A stretch of 49,893 nt of DNA, taken from positions 1-49,893 of the IMG/VR virus record IMGVR_UViG_3300007960_000035. One strand, given 5' to 3'. Under the pieces are notes generated by a model. The model was not told the DNA's origin, searched no databases, and was given only the letters and a program-made list of their open reading frames with translations. Positions 32,853 through 40,594 of this stretch are shown here, piece by piece. The position numbers and the translations under genes were made by a program. The number at the start of each line of letters is the position of its first letter. The stretch's first letter is position 1. This DNA is from a virus.

Positions 32853-33272
32853 ATGAACTGCAAAGTCTACAAGGCCGCAGAACTCCCAGAGCACGAGCGG
32901 GTCTGGATCGCCCACCGCCTGACGAAGGCGGGCAGTGACTTCAACGCCAAACTCGTCTACTGGACGTATGGCCGCGGTGCTGCCGTGGAGTCCGACGGCA
33001 GCATCGCGGTCGTCTACGACCACGGCGAGATTATCGGCTGGGCGAGGACGGAGACGTGGCGTGGCTACGACACGCTTGAGGCTTTCGTTGCGCCGGAGCA
33101 TCGGGGCCGCGGTGTGGCGGCGTTCGCGGCGTCCGGCCTTGCGGCATCCACGCTGAACGCCAACGGTGGCAGCGTCGCGGTCTTCGCGCCGTCGATGATG
33201 CTGGTCGCCCGCCGCGCCGGCCTCCACCCGGAACTGTTCGAGAGAGTCGACGGCGAGTGGAGGGCGGCGTGA
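32853..33272 (+). CDS. GNAT-like acetyltransferase, 139 aa
   Basis: The segment LEAFVAPEHRGRGVAAFAASGL carries the R/Q-x-x-G-x-G/A acetyl-CoA motif, preceded by GEIIGWARTE, a normal GNAT strand pair. The rest of the fold is compatible in length. It overlaps the next gene by GTGA. Substrate unknown; it is distinct from the GNAT at 8339. Confidence 0.78.
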   Translation: MNCKVYKAAELPEHERVWIAHRLTKAGSDFNAKLVYWTYGRGAAVESDGSIAVVYDHGEIIGWARTETWRGYDTLEAFVAPEHRGRGVAAFAASGLAASTLNANGGSVAVFAPSMMLVARRAGLHPELFERVDGEWRAA

Positions 33273-33484
33273 CCAATGAGGAGCGGATCGAGCTGCTGGA
33301 CCGCGTCGCTTCGTCGCAGCGGACGATCCGCGCTCTCATCGAAATCGTCGACGAGCAGGCGGCCGTGATGGCGGCGGCCGGCGAGCCCGGCACGGCCTTC
33401 TCGATCTACATGATCCGCGAGTCGCTGGCGGTCTACTCGAGCCAACTGAGCAGATACCTGAGAAAGCACTTGGAAAAGAACTGA
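33269..33484 (+). CDS. Hypothetical helical protein, 71 aa
   Basis: GTG 33269 overlaps the acetyltransferase stop. Starts VTNEERIELLDRVASSQRTI; two to three amphipathic helices with a basic ending (RKHLEKN). Adjacent to the next gene by one base. No function assigned. Confidence 0.68.
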   Translation: MTNEERIELLDRVASSQRTIRALIEIVDEQAAVMAAAGEPGTAFSIYMIRESLAVYSSQLSRYLRKHLEKN

Positions 33485-33705
33485 TGCCGTCGGCCTCCCT
33501 CCACTTCCGGCTCCCGCAGGATCAACGCGACTTCGACGTCGCGTCGTCCGCCGGCAGATACCTGGCGGTGATTCAGTCGCTGGACACGTACCTGAGAAAC
33601 CGCATCAAGTACGCCGACGTTTCGGCGGAGGCCGTGAACGCCTACCAGGCGGTGCGCGATGAGTTGCACCGAGAACTCAGCGAGCAGCGAGTGGAGATTG
33701 ACTGA
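33484..33705 (+). CDS. Conserved small phage protein, 73 aa
   Basis: The sequence SLHFRLPQDQRDFDVASSAG, YLAVIQSLDTYLRNRIKYAD and the helical ending match a small family seen in many tailed phages (LPED..EF...... L..ld.yLR...Ky). Function unknown. It overlaps its neighbours by one base on each side. Confidence 0.82.
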   Translation: MPSASLHFRLPQDQRDFDVASSAGRYLAVIQSLDTYLRNRIKYADVSAEAVNAYQAVRDELHRELSEQRVEID

Positions 33706-33965
33706 TGGACGATGACCTCGAGGCGCTCTGCGACCGCTACGAACTTCTTTGGCGTCGAGCCAGAGAAGGTGCCGCCAGCGCCAACAAGGCGATCGGCAGG
33801 CTCCAGGCCCGCGTCGACTTCCTGAAGACCGAGGTGGAGGAGTTGGAGGATGAGTTGGCGGTCACGCAGAGCCGCCTCTCCAGAGCGAACAGGGAGAACG
33901 AGCAACTGGAGAAGAAGGTTCAACGGTTGAGCCTCAAGATTCTTGAACTCTGGAGCCGCGAGTGA
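33705..33965 (+). CDS. Coiled-coil protein, 86 aa
   Basis: Residues 25-80 form a long coiled coil (FLKTEVEELEDELAVTQSRL and continuation). Begins MDDDLEALCDRYELLW. It overlaps the previous gene by one base and the next by one (TGATG). Probably an oligomer or scaffold; no target recognised. Confidence 0.78.
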   Translation: MDDDLEALCDRYELLWRRAREGAASANKAIGRLQARVDFLKTEVEELEDELAVTQSRLSRANRENEQLEKKVQRLSLKILELWSRE

Positions 33966-34117
33966 TGGCGAAGAAGAAGTATTCCCAAGGCACGACGCAA
34001 AAGTCGGTCTCGAAGAACATCTCCAAGCTGGTCGACGAGGGCTACCCGCAGAAGCAAGCCGTCGCCATCGCCCTGGACATCGCGAATCAGGCGAAGAAGA
34101 AAAAGGGCGACAAGTGA
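33965..34117 (+). CDS. Small basic conserved phage protein, 50 aa
   Basis: MAKKKYSQGTTQKSVSKNIS, then KLVDEGYPQKQAVAIALDIA and a Lys-rich end. The SKNI.KL..EGYPQKQAVAIAL core is a recurrent small phage motif of unknown role, perhaps nucleic-acid binding given the charge. TGATG coupling with the upstream gene. Confidence 0.75.
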   Translation: MAKKKYSQGTTQKSVSKNISKLVDEGYPQKQAVAIALDIANQAKKKKGDK

Positions 34118-34476
34118 CGCACCGGCGGGCGAGGAAATCGCCACTGATTGTGGTCGACGTTTCCCTGCTCGAGCAGTGCTGGCAGTCGGAGATGACCGGC
34201 GAGCAGATCGCCGGCGTCATCGGCGTGAAGAAGTGGCAGTTGCCGACGATCCGCGAGGAAGCCGGCCTGCCGAAGCGCCCCTCGTTCAAGTCCTACCTGC
34301 GGCCGTGGGACTCGAAAAAGCGACCCAAGGAGCCGGACCCCGAGGTCTCGCCGGAGGAGGTGCAGCACCGGATCGCGAAGGTGCAGGCCAGATGGACAGA
34401 CGAGGTTTTTGTGTTGAGGTCTCTGGGCCGCGTGCGGCCTGTCCCGTATGAGTTTCCGAGGTATTCGATCCAGTGA
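34114..34476 (+). CDS. Small HTH-like protein, 120 aa (paralogue family member 1)
   Basis: GTG 34114 overlaps the upstream stop. EQIAGVIGVKKWQLPTIREE is a helix-turn-helix-like segment. The C-terminal motif SPEEVQHRIAKVQARWTDE resembles those of the proteins at 34473 and 37857 (I...C..vqa.WS.aEre.R). Likely a DNA-binding regulator; target unknown. Confidence 0.75.
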   Translation: MTHRRARKSPLIVVDVSLLEQCWQSEMTGEQIAGVIGVKKWQLPTIREEAGLPKRPSFKSYLRPWDSKKRPKEPDPEVSPEEVQHRIAKVQARWTDEVFVLRSLGRVRPVPYEFPRYSIQ

Positions 34477-34814
34477 CTGGTGTTCCGCTCGACGAGGATT
34501 TCTTGAGGTTTGCGTGGTCACGGTATCCGCTCTCCTACATCTGTGAGATGGCGAACTGCGGCCGGCGCAAGGTCTACTACTACGCCAGGAAGTTCGGTCT
34601 CGGCCCCAAGCCGGAAGGCACGTATCTGCCCCGCCGTGGCCGGAAGATGCCAGACCCGACCCCTGACCAAATACGTCAACGGTGCCTGGAGGTGCAGGCC
34701 CGGTGGTCCCCAGCGGAGCGCGAGCGGCGGGCCGGGCGGAGCAAACTGTCGGCTGCCGCCAAGGCGATGGGCTACGACGGCCGGAGCGTCCGATTCTCGG
34801 AGAGATTGCTGTAG
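34473..34814 (+). CDS. Small HTH-like protein, 113 aa (paralogue family member 2)
   Basis: GTG 34473 overlaps the preceding stop. HTH-like ICEMANCGRRKVYYYARKFG, then TPDQIRQRCLEVQARWSPAE and ERRAGRSKLSAAAKAMG. Shares its C-terminal motif with the proteins at 34114 and 37857. Possible transcription regulator. Confidence 0.76.
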   Translation: MTGVPLDEDFLRFAWSRYPLSYICEMANCGRRKVYYYARKFGLGPKPEGTYLPRRGRKMPDPTPDQIRQRCLEVQARWSPAERERRAGRSKLSAAAKAMGYDGRSVRFSERLL

Positions 34815-34830
34815 GCAAAAGGCGACAGCC

Positions 34831-34839
34831 CGATACAAT
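34831..34839 (+). promoter_or_regulatory. Putative -10 element CGATACAAT before the VRR-NUC gene
   Basis: Same 9-mer as at 11025 and 15933, here 8 bases from ATG 34848, so the leader would be about 2 bases. No Shine-Dalgarno precedes the gene. Confidence 0.5.
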
Positions 34840-34847
34840 GGGCCTCC

Positions 34848-35141
34848 ATGCGACGCCAACCGCTCGAGCGGACGATCGTCGCCAAGGTCATGGCGCAGGC
34901 TCGGAGCCTCGGCTGGTGGGTTATGAAGACCCACGGCGGCTCCTATGGAACCGTTGTCGGCCTGCCTGACGTGCTGGCAATCAAGGACGGCCGGGCAGCG
35001 TGGATGGAAGTGAAGCGGCCGGGGTTTGAGCCGACCCGCGTGCAACTCCATCGTCAGCGCGAACTCAGCGGCTACGGATGCCCGGTGACGACCGTGACCA
35101 GCGCCGCCGACGCTCGGCATTTTCTGGAGAGCATCGGGTGA
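34848..35141 (+). CDS. VRR-NUC domain nuclease, 97 aa
   Basis: PLERTIVAKVMAQARSLGWW, then GTVVGLPDVLAIKDGRAAWMEVK: G-x-PD and E-V-K give the PD-(D/E)XK catalytic residues of VRR-NUC proteins, which act on branched DNA like small Holliday-junction resolvases. Length is typical of the stand-alone phage version. It overlaps the aminotransferase gene by GTGA, an unexpected partner. Confidence 0.9.
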   Translation: MRRQPLERTIVAKVMAQARSLGWWVMKTHGGSYGTVVGLPDVLAIKDGRAAWMEVKRPGFEPTRVQLHRQRELSGYGCPVTTVTSAADARHFLESIG

Positions 35142-36223
35142 GCAAAGACATCTCCTTCGGCGCTGCGGTCGTCGGCGACGCCGAGGTGGCGGCGGTGCGC
35201 CGCGTCTTGGAATCCGGCCGGCTGACCCGCGGGCCTGTGTGCGAGGAGATGGAGGCGGACCTCGCCAGGCTCACCGGCCTCGAGGCGCACGTCGTCTCCA
35301 GCGGCACCGCGGCGATGCATCTGGCCCTGCTGGCCGCCGGCGTGCAGCCCGGCGACCGCGTGATCGTGCCGGCCACGACCTACGTGGCGACCCTCAACGC
35401 GGTGCTCTACTGCGGCGCCGAGCCGGTGCTGGTCGACGTCTGCCCGGCGACGTGGACGATCGACTTCGACGAGGCCGTTGAGGAGGCCGAGAGCCGGCAG
35501 GCCGCGGCGATCGTCCCCGTTCATCTCTACGGCGTTCCTGCCCCTTCGTTTCACGGGTGGCGGGAAGATTATTTCCGCCGCACCGGCCGGCTGGTGCGAA
35601 TCGTCGAGGACGCCGCCGAGAGCCTCGGGTGCCTGCGATCAGGCCGGCACCCGTGCGGAGACCTGGCCGCGCTCTCGTTCTTCGGCTCCAAGACGATCAC
35701 GACAGGCGAAGGCGGCGCGGTGCTGTGGCGCGACCCCACGCTCGGTGCCCGCGTCCGGCATCTGGCTGGACAGGCGATGACGAAGCAGAGGTATCGCCAC
35801 GACACCGTCGGCTTCAACTACCGGATGACGGAACTTCAGGCGGCCATCGGCGTCGAGCAACTCAAGAAGCTGCCGGCTCTCCTCGACGCCCGCCGCCATG
35901 TGTTCGCCTGGTACGACGAGTTTCTGCCTGCCGGGTGGCGACGACAGGACATCGACAGAAACGACACGCACGGCCTGTGGGCCTACGCAGCGACGAACAA
36001 CGAACTCGACGCCAGAAGGGTCATCCACGGCATGGCTCAGGCCGGCATCGAGTGTCGTCCGATCTTTCCGCCTCTGGGCCGGCACAACCACGCCGAGAGG
36101 TTTGCGGCGTACACGCCGCTGGCGGACTTTCTGCACGACCGCGGCATCGTTCTTCCCACGCACCCGCTCCTGACCAGAGACGACGTCAGTCGCGTGTGCG
36201 AAACCCTGGCGGAGTGGAAATGA
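35138..36223 (+). CDS. DegT/DnrJ/EryC1 aminotransferase, probable GDP-perosamine synthase type, 361 aa
   Basis: PLP-dependent sugar aminotransferase. GTG 35138 overlaps the nuclease stop. SGTAAMHLALLAAGV, VEDAAESLG (D158) and SFFGSKTITTGEGG with PLP lysine K185 are present; the last motif is characteristic of perosamine synthases of the RfbE/Per group. It would aminate GDP-4-keto-6-deoxymannose, the product of the phage Gmd at 15948. Two glycosyltransferases follow without gaps. Other 4-keto-sugar substrates cannot be excluded. Confidence 0.92.
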   Translation: MSKDISFGAAVVGDAEVAAVRRVLESGRLTRGPVCEEMEADLARLTGLEAHVVSSGTAAMHLALLAAGVQPGDRVIVPATTYVATLNAVLYCGAEPVLVDVCPATWTIDFDEAVEEAESRQAAAIVPVHLYGVPAPSFHGWREDYFRRTGRLVRIVEDAAESLGCLRSGRHPCGDLAALSFFGSKTITTGEGGAVLWRDPTLGARVRHLAGQAMTKQRYRHDTVGFNYRMTELQAAIGVEQLKKLPALLDARRHVFAWYDEFLPAGWRRQDIDRNDTHGLWAYAATNNELDARRVIHGMAQAGIECRPIFPPLGRHNHAERFAAYTPLADFLHDRGIVLPTHPLLTRDDVSRVCETLAEWK

Positions 36224-36993
36224 AGATCGTCGGCGTTTCCATGTTCATGGCCGACTGCGGCAAGCACTTGCAGCGCCGCCTCGAGCACCTCGTGTCCAAG
36301 CGCGGCGTGTCGGCGTGGGTGTGGATCGTCCGTCGAACCAACGATGTCACCGACCGGCTTCTGCACGCCTTCGTCGACTCCTCGCCGGTGCCGGCGATGG
36401 TGATCGAGGAGTCGTGGCCGCAGCCGGCCGACAGGCTCATGGCGGTGTCGATGGCCGGTGACGTCGCCATGAACGCCGCGCTGATGCGAGGCGCCGAGAG
36501 GATTCTGTTCCACGAGAGTGATCTGATCTCGCCGGAGGACGTGGCCCTGCGGCTGGGCGAGGTTCTGGATTCCTCGCCGGCGGCGGCCGTCGCCGGCGGG
36601 TGGCCGTGCCTGGCGAGCGAGGGGATGGACGAGTCGCTGATGCTCTTCGACGGCGCCGCCCGCCTGGGCCGCGAGATGCAGATCGCCTTCGACGGCCAGC
36701 CAGCGGCACTGCCGTTCTTCTATGACTCGTGGGGGTATCGGCTCGACGGCCAGCGGTTCGCGTCTGTGCCTCCGTACTCGCCGTGCTATCGGCCCGACGA
36801 GCCGTTTCGGCTGGATTCCGTCGGAAGCGTCGCGCTCATCGACGCGAGGTGGCTGCGATACGGCGCACGCATGGAACACGACGGGTTCGTGAGGCTCTGC
36901 GACCAGATACGCCAGATGGAAGGAGAAGTGTGGTGCGACCCGAGGATCATCATCAATCAGCCGCTCGAACTATGGACGTTCCAGAACAACTGA
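36220..36993 (+). CDS. Glycosyltransferase-like protein, 257 aa
   Basis: ATGA overlap with the aminotransferase gene. MKIVGVSMFMADCGKHLQRR start, then AWVWIVRR and RILFHESDLISPEDV, a D-x-D-like nucleotide-sugar site around residue 99, followed by AVAGGWPCL. Layout is a GT-A type enzyme. It is likely to transfer the aminosugar made next door. Confidence 0.76.
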   Translation: MKIVGVSMFMADCGKHLQRRLEHLVSKRGVSAWVWIVRRTNDVTDRLLHAFVDSSPVPAMVIEESWPQPADRLMAVSMAGDVAMNAALMRGAERILFHESDLISPEDVALRLGEVLDSSPAAAVAGGWPCLASEGMDESLMLFDGAARLGREMQIAFDGQPAALPFFYDSWGYRLDGQRFASVPPYSPCYRPDEPFRLDSVGSVALIDARWLRYGARMEHDGFVRLCDQIRQMEGEVWCDPRIIINQPLELWTFQNN

Positions 36994-37853
36994 TCCGGCC
37001 AGAGGACTGGTGGCCTGTCGATCCGCACTGGCAGGAGCGGTACGACCGCATGGTCGGCATCGGCCGCCGGACGGCCGCTCAACTCGACGCCTGCGTCGTG
37101 ATGATCTGCCGCAACTCGATGCCACACCTCGCCAACACGATTGGCCTGCTCCGCGAGTTGTCGCTCGGCTTCAGGTCGATGTCGATCTACGTCCACGAGA
37201 ACGACTCGACCGACGGCACCGGGGAGTTCCTCGACGTCGTGGCGGACGAGAGCTTCTCGATGACTGTCTGCCACGAGACCCTCGGCGGCATCGACGCCCG
37301 TGGGTTTGGTCGCGAGCGGACGGAGCGGCTGGCCTACTGTCGCAACAAGTGCCTGGGGTGGGTCTCGGAGAACGCCTCCCGCACCGCGTGGACGATCGTG
37401 CTCGACTCCGACGCCCACGGCGGGTGGAGCGTCGACGGCGTCTTCAACAGCATCGGGTGCCTGGGCAGCCACAACACCCGGCCGGACTCCTTCCCTGCCG
37501 GCGGCATGGCCTCCTACGGCGTCTATAGACCTCGCCGGCTCGTACCCGAGGCCGCCGGCATCGGCGAGCACGGCATCCTTCAGTACGACGCCTGGGCCGC
37601 CCGGCTCAACGACTGGCGCGACCGCCGCGAGGAGGTTGGGTTCAACTGGTTTTTCTGTCTCCTACCGCCCGTCGGCTCGCCGCCGATTGAGTTCCTGTCG
37701 GCCTTCGGTGGCCTTGCGGTCTACCGTACCGATGCCTTCCTGGCCGGCGGCTACACCGGCGACGACTGCGAGCACGTCGGCCACCACAGAAACATGCGCG
37801 CCGCCGGCTACTCGATGCACTTGAACCCAGGATGCCGCTACGTCGCGTATTGA
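36972..37853 (+). CDS. Glycosyltransferase, CAP59/GT69-like, 293 aa
   Basis: ATG 36972 overlaps the previous gene by 22 bases. CVVMICRNSMPHLANTIGLL, IYVHENDSTDGTGEFLD, RLAYCRNKCLG and TIVLDSDAHGGWS (D-x-D) form the GT-A core seen in CAP59-type alpha-mannosyltransferases. Ends with NPGCRYVAY. Together with the aminotransferase and the previous gene it forms a glycan cassette. Confidence 0.82.
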   Translation: MDVPEQLIRPEDWWPVDPHWQERYDRMVGIGRRTAAQLDACVVMICRNSMPHLANTIGLLRELSLGFRSMSIYVHENDSTDGTGEFLDVVADESFSMTVCHETLGGIDARGFGRERTERLAYCRNKCLGWVSENASRTAWTIVLDSDAHGGWSVDGVFNSIGCLGSHNTRPDSFPAGGMASYGVYRPRRLVPEAAGIGEHGILQYDAWAARLNDWRDRREEVGFNWFFCLLPPVGSPPIEFLSAFGGLAVYRTDAFLAGGYTGDDCEHVGHHRNMRAAGYSMHLNPGCRYVAY

Positions 37854-37856
37854 TCC

Positions 37857-38261
37857 ATGTCGTCGAAGCGACTGACCGAAGGCGAGTTGGCGGCCAGCCG
37901 GGAGCGTTCGACGCTGCGGCGGCGTCTGCGCCTGCTGTGGCGCGGAGACTCGACGGACGATGAGATTCGCGAGGAGTTGGCCCTCGGGGAAGATGAGTTT
38001 CGCGCGATCGTCGCTGAGATGGGGCTGCCGGAGAGGTCGAGGGATATCTATCTGCCTGACCCGGCGACGATTCGGCGAGAGTGCGCGATCATCCGCTCCA
38101 AGTGGTCGCAGGCGGAGCGTGAATCACGCCTCGAGGCGGCCTGGTCTGCTAGAATAGACAATGCAGCATCGACGAGGGGGCGGACCAATGCTTCAAGTGG
38201 TGCTCACACTGACTCCCAAGCGGGCCAGGCTGCTGATCAAACGCGGCGACGAGATCGTTGA
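37857..38261 (+). CDS. Small HTH-like protein, 134 aa (paralogue family member 3), possibly frameshifted end
   Basis: MSSKRLTEGELAASRERSTL, a helix-turn-helix-like DDEIREELALGEDEFRAIV and PDPATIRRECAIIRSKWSQAERESR, related to the proteins at 34114 and 34473. The last 35 residues (ASTRGRTNASSGAHTDSQAG) are low-complexity and overlap the promoter and start of the next gene, so the true end may have been near 38155 and later lost its stop. Confidence 0.72.
   Translation: MSSKRLTEGELAASRERSTLRRRLRLLWRGDSTDDEIREELALGEDEFRAIVAEMGLPERSRDIYLPDPATIRRECAIIRSKWSQAERESRLEAAWSARIDNAASTRGRTNASSGAHTDSQAGQAADQTRRRDR
38150..38155 (+). promoter_or_regulatory. Putative extended -10 element TGC-TAGAAT
   Basis: TAGAAT (5 of 6 to TATAAT) with a TG one base upstream, i.e. 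an extended -10. Start would be near 38162, giving about 26 bases of leader with GAGGGGG before the ATG at 38188. Confidence 0.45.
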
Positions 38262-38379
38262 GGACGAGGTTTGGGCGTTCGACGAGCCGGCGCCGAAGGC
38301 GGAACTACGAGACATCGCAGAGTGTGTGTTTCACGACTCGTATGACTTGTTGAACCACTGCTGCCATGGATCGACCTAA
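38188..38379 (+). CDS. Hypothetical protein, 63 aa
   Basis: ATG 38188 with GAGGGGGCGGACCA upstream; ATG 38161 is an alternative that would be leaderless. Protein MLQVVLTLTPKRARLLIKRG, then VWAFDEPAPKAELRDIAECV, a small alpha/beta protein. No family recognised. Confidence 0.66.
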   Translation: MLQVVLTLTPKRARLLIKRGDEIVEDEVWAFDEPAPKAELRDIAECVFHDSYDLLNHCCHGST

Positions 38380-38560
38380 CGACATCGAGGTTTCCGAGTT
38401 CGAGGCTCGCGGTGGCGACGACTCGCCTCCGCTGGTCAACAAGGTGGCCGACCCGCCGCCGGCGGGCTGGGGAAAACTCACCGGCACGGCGAGGACGCTG
38501 TCTCCGGCATATCTGCGATTCTTAAGCAAGGGCATGGAGGCTGACGGTGGACATCGATGA
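38366..38560 (+). CDS. Hypothetical protein, 64 aa
   Basis: Overlaps neighbours by 14 bases on both sides. MDRPNDIEVSEFEARGGDDS and a Pro-rich centre (ADPPPAGWGK), no strong ribosome-binding site. The dense overlap pattern supports reality but confidence is moderate. Confidence 0.55.
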   Translation: MDRPNDIEVSEFEARGGDDSPPLVNKVADPPPAGWGKLTGTARTLSPAYLRFLSKGMEADGGHR

Positions 38561-38843
38561 CGACGAAGAACTGTACGGCGCCGGCTTCCCGTTGCTGGAG
38601 AAGTTGAAACTCCTCGCCGAGTGGGCTCCGCTCATTTCGCAGTTGCAGGCCATCGGCGCGGCGAAGACGCCGCACGATCAAGCCGTCGCGCTCGTGCGGA
38701 CGCTCCAGTGGGCCGCCGGCAAGAGCATGAACACCATCGACGACGAGGCGCTCGAGCACGTCGAGGCGGTGCTGGCGACGCCGGAGGGCAAGGCGGCCTT
38801 TGAGTGGGCCTACAGCAAGATCAGCGGCGGAGAACAGGCATGA
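38547..38843 (+). CDS. Hypothetical protein, 98 aa
   Basis: GTG 38547. Acidic N-terminus (DIDDDEELYGAGF) then helices with PLISQLQAIGAAKTPHDQAV and ALEHVEAVLATPEGKAAFEW. Possibly a small structural or assembly protein as it is followed by membrane proteins. No family recognised. Overlaps the next gene by ATGA. Confidence 0.74.
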   Translation: MDIDDDEELYGAGFPLLEKLKLLAEWAPLISQLQAIGAAKTPHDQAVALVRTLQWAAGKSMNTIDDEALEHVEAVLATPEGKAAFEWAYSKISGGEQA

Positions 38844-39112
38844 CGGCGAGTCAGATCATCGCGATTGCGGCGGCGTTCGCCGTCGCCTTCTGGCCCCAGA
38901 TTTACGCAGCCGCCGAAACGGCGATCGGCTGGGCGTTCTCCGATGACGGAGATCATCCGCCGGCGAAGTTGCTGGGACCGACATACAAGGAAGCGATCAG
39001 TGCCTTGGCGAGCGTTCGCCTCCGGCTTCGCTCCACGAATTGTCTCGACGACGACCGCAAGAAGGCGATCGACGTCCTGACGCTTGGCCTCGTGGACGGA
39101 TCAGACCAATGA
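38840..39112 (+). CDS. Membrane-anchored hypothetical protein, 90 aa
   Basis: ATGA start. Hydrophobic N-terminal segment (SQIIAIAAAFAVAFWPQIYAA) acting as a signal anchor, then a soluble part with KEAISALASVRLRLRSTN. The next gene overlaps by ATGA. Function unknown; part of a run of envelope-type proteins with the cysteine peptidase. Confidence 0.74.
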   Translation: MTASQIIAIAAAFAVAFWPQIYAAAETAIGWAFSDDGDHPPAKLLGPTYKEAISALASVRLRLRSTNCLDDDRKKAIDVLTLGLVDGSDQ

Positions 39113-39597
39113 GCAGCCCGTGGGTGAGGCTCGTCGTGGCCGCCGTGATCCTTGTTTTTGCCTGGCGCGGGTCGATCCTCGACGTGTCTTGGCCTCCGTC
39201 GCCAGCGGAAGTCATCGACGGGCCGGCGCCTGACAAGAGGCTCCTGGCGTGGGCCGAACCGCTGCGGCCGATCGTCGGAAAGATGCTGCCTTCCGACAGG
39301 GAGTACCTGGCAAACTTCTACGACGCGATGAGTTTCGTGATTCTTCGCGATGGCAAGCGCGATGACCCGATCGTGTCGACGACGGAGAAGTTCGCGACGT
39401 TTCATGCAGGGTCGCTGCGACTGGCGATCGACAAGGAAAACGTCGGGAAGTACCCCGGCCTCGCTGCCGCCATCGACGAGGTCTTTATGAGGGCCGGCGG
39501 CCCCGAGGTGAAGTCGATCGACACCGACACCAGAGATGCGCTGGTGGCTGCCTGCCAGGTGCTGTCTTGGACATTCTCGATCCATCGCGATGAGTGA
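39109..39597 (+). CDS. Membrane-anchored hypothetical protein, 162 aa
   Basis: ATGA start. N-terminal signal anchor VRLVVAAVILVFAW, then a mainly helical soluble domain (DKRLLAWAEPLRPIVGKMLP and onwards). No catalytic motif seen. Precedes the peptidase gene with an 8-base overlap. Confidence 0.74.
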   Translation: MSSPWVRLVVAAVILVFAWRGSILDVSWPPSPAEVIDGPAPDKRLLAWAEPLRPIVGKMLPSDREYLANFYDAMSFVILRDGKRDDPIVSTTEKFATFHAGSLRLAIDKENVGKYPGLAAAIDEVFMRAGGPEVKSIDTDTRDALVAACQVLSWTFSIHRDE

Positions 39598-40594
39598 ATT
39601 CAACCCGCTCCTCGAGTACGACCGCGGCTTGCGGGGGGCGACACTCGACCCTCGCGAGGACGAACTCCTCGTCGACTCGATCCTTCGGCATGGCGGAGAC
39701 CCCGATGGCGACCACGTCGCGCATCACTGGGACTTCGCTGATTCGGCGAAAGGCAAACTGGTCCCACGCTGGGAGAACGTCATGCGGGAGTGGCCCGGCT
39801 GCTGGCCCGGTCCGCCGCAATCGAGAGGCGACTGCGTTTCACACGCCATCCTTCGGGCCGCGCTGTTGTCGTGGACTTGCGAGATTCAGGACGGCCGCCC
39901 CGACGAAGTCACCGGCAAGATCGAGGGGAAGCCCGAGGTCTCCGACGTCGGCATCCGAAACAGCGTTCTCTCGAGCGAGGCGATCTACTGGCATCGCGGC
40001 CACAATGGCGATGGGTGGACGTGCAGTTCCGCAGCCCGCGCCATCACGACCGACGCCGGCATCTGGCTGAGACAGAACTACCCCGAGATCGGCATCGACC
40101 TGACGCGATACAACGGCACCATCGCCGGCCGCTGGGGTGCTCGGAAGCCGCCGGAGGAAGTGATCGCGATCGGCCGTGAGCACCTCGTCCGCACGGCGAC
40201 GGTGGTCAAGAGCGTCGAGGCGATGCGCGACCTGCTCTACCAGGGCTACGGCGTCTTCTTCTGCTCAATGCTCAAGTGGTCGAGCACCCGCGATGACAAC
40301 GGCTACTCGCCGGTCGTCGTTGGATCGTGGGCTCATGCCCAAGGGATCGTCGGTTACGACGATCGCCCTGAGACGGTGAGCATCTACGGGGAGCCACTGG
40401 CCTGCGTTCAGAACTCCTGGGGCCGATGGAACTCAGGCCCGCGAACCGTCCGCGGGACGAACTTCGAGATTCCAGAGGGCGCCTACTGGACGAAGGCGTC
40501 GACGATCCTGCGAGGGCAGGCGATTGCACTGTCGAGCGTGGCCGGCTGGCCGGCGAGGAAGCTGCCGAACTACGGTGCGGAGGGAAATGTATGA
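39590..40594 (+). CDS. Papain-like (C1-type) cysteine peptidase, 335 aa minus stop (334 aa)
   Basis: QSRGDCVSHAILRA (Q77, C82), SWAHAQGIVGYDD (H249) and CVQNSWGRWN (N275) form the Cys-His-Asn catalytic set and the oxyanion Gln of papain-fold enzymes. No signal peptide, so it acts in the cytoplasm or virion. The 80-residue N-terminal part could be a pro-region. A papain-like enzyme in phages may process virion proteins or cleave host targets; substrate unknown. Confidence 0.85.
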   Translation: MSEFNPLLEYDRGLRGATLDPREDELLVDSILRHGGDPDGDHVAHHWDFADSAKGKLVPRWENVMREWPGCWPGPPQSRGDCVSHAILRAALLSWTCEIQDGRPDEVTGKIEGKPEVSDVGIRNSVLSSEAIYWHRGHNGDGWTCSSAARAITTDAGIWLRQNYPEIGIDLTRYNGTIAGRWGARKPPEEVIAIGREHLVRTATVVKSVEAMRDLLYQGYGVFFCSMLKWSSTRDDNGYSPVVVGSWAHAQGIVGYDDRPETVSIYGEPLACVQNSWGRWNSGPRTVRGTNFEIPEGAYWTKASTILRGQAIALSSVAGWPARKLPNYGAEGNV

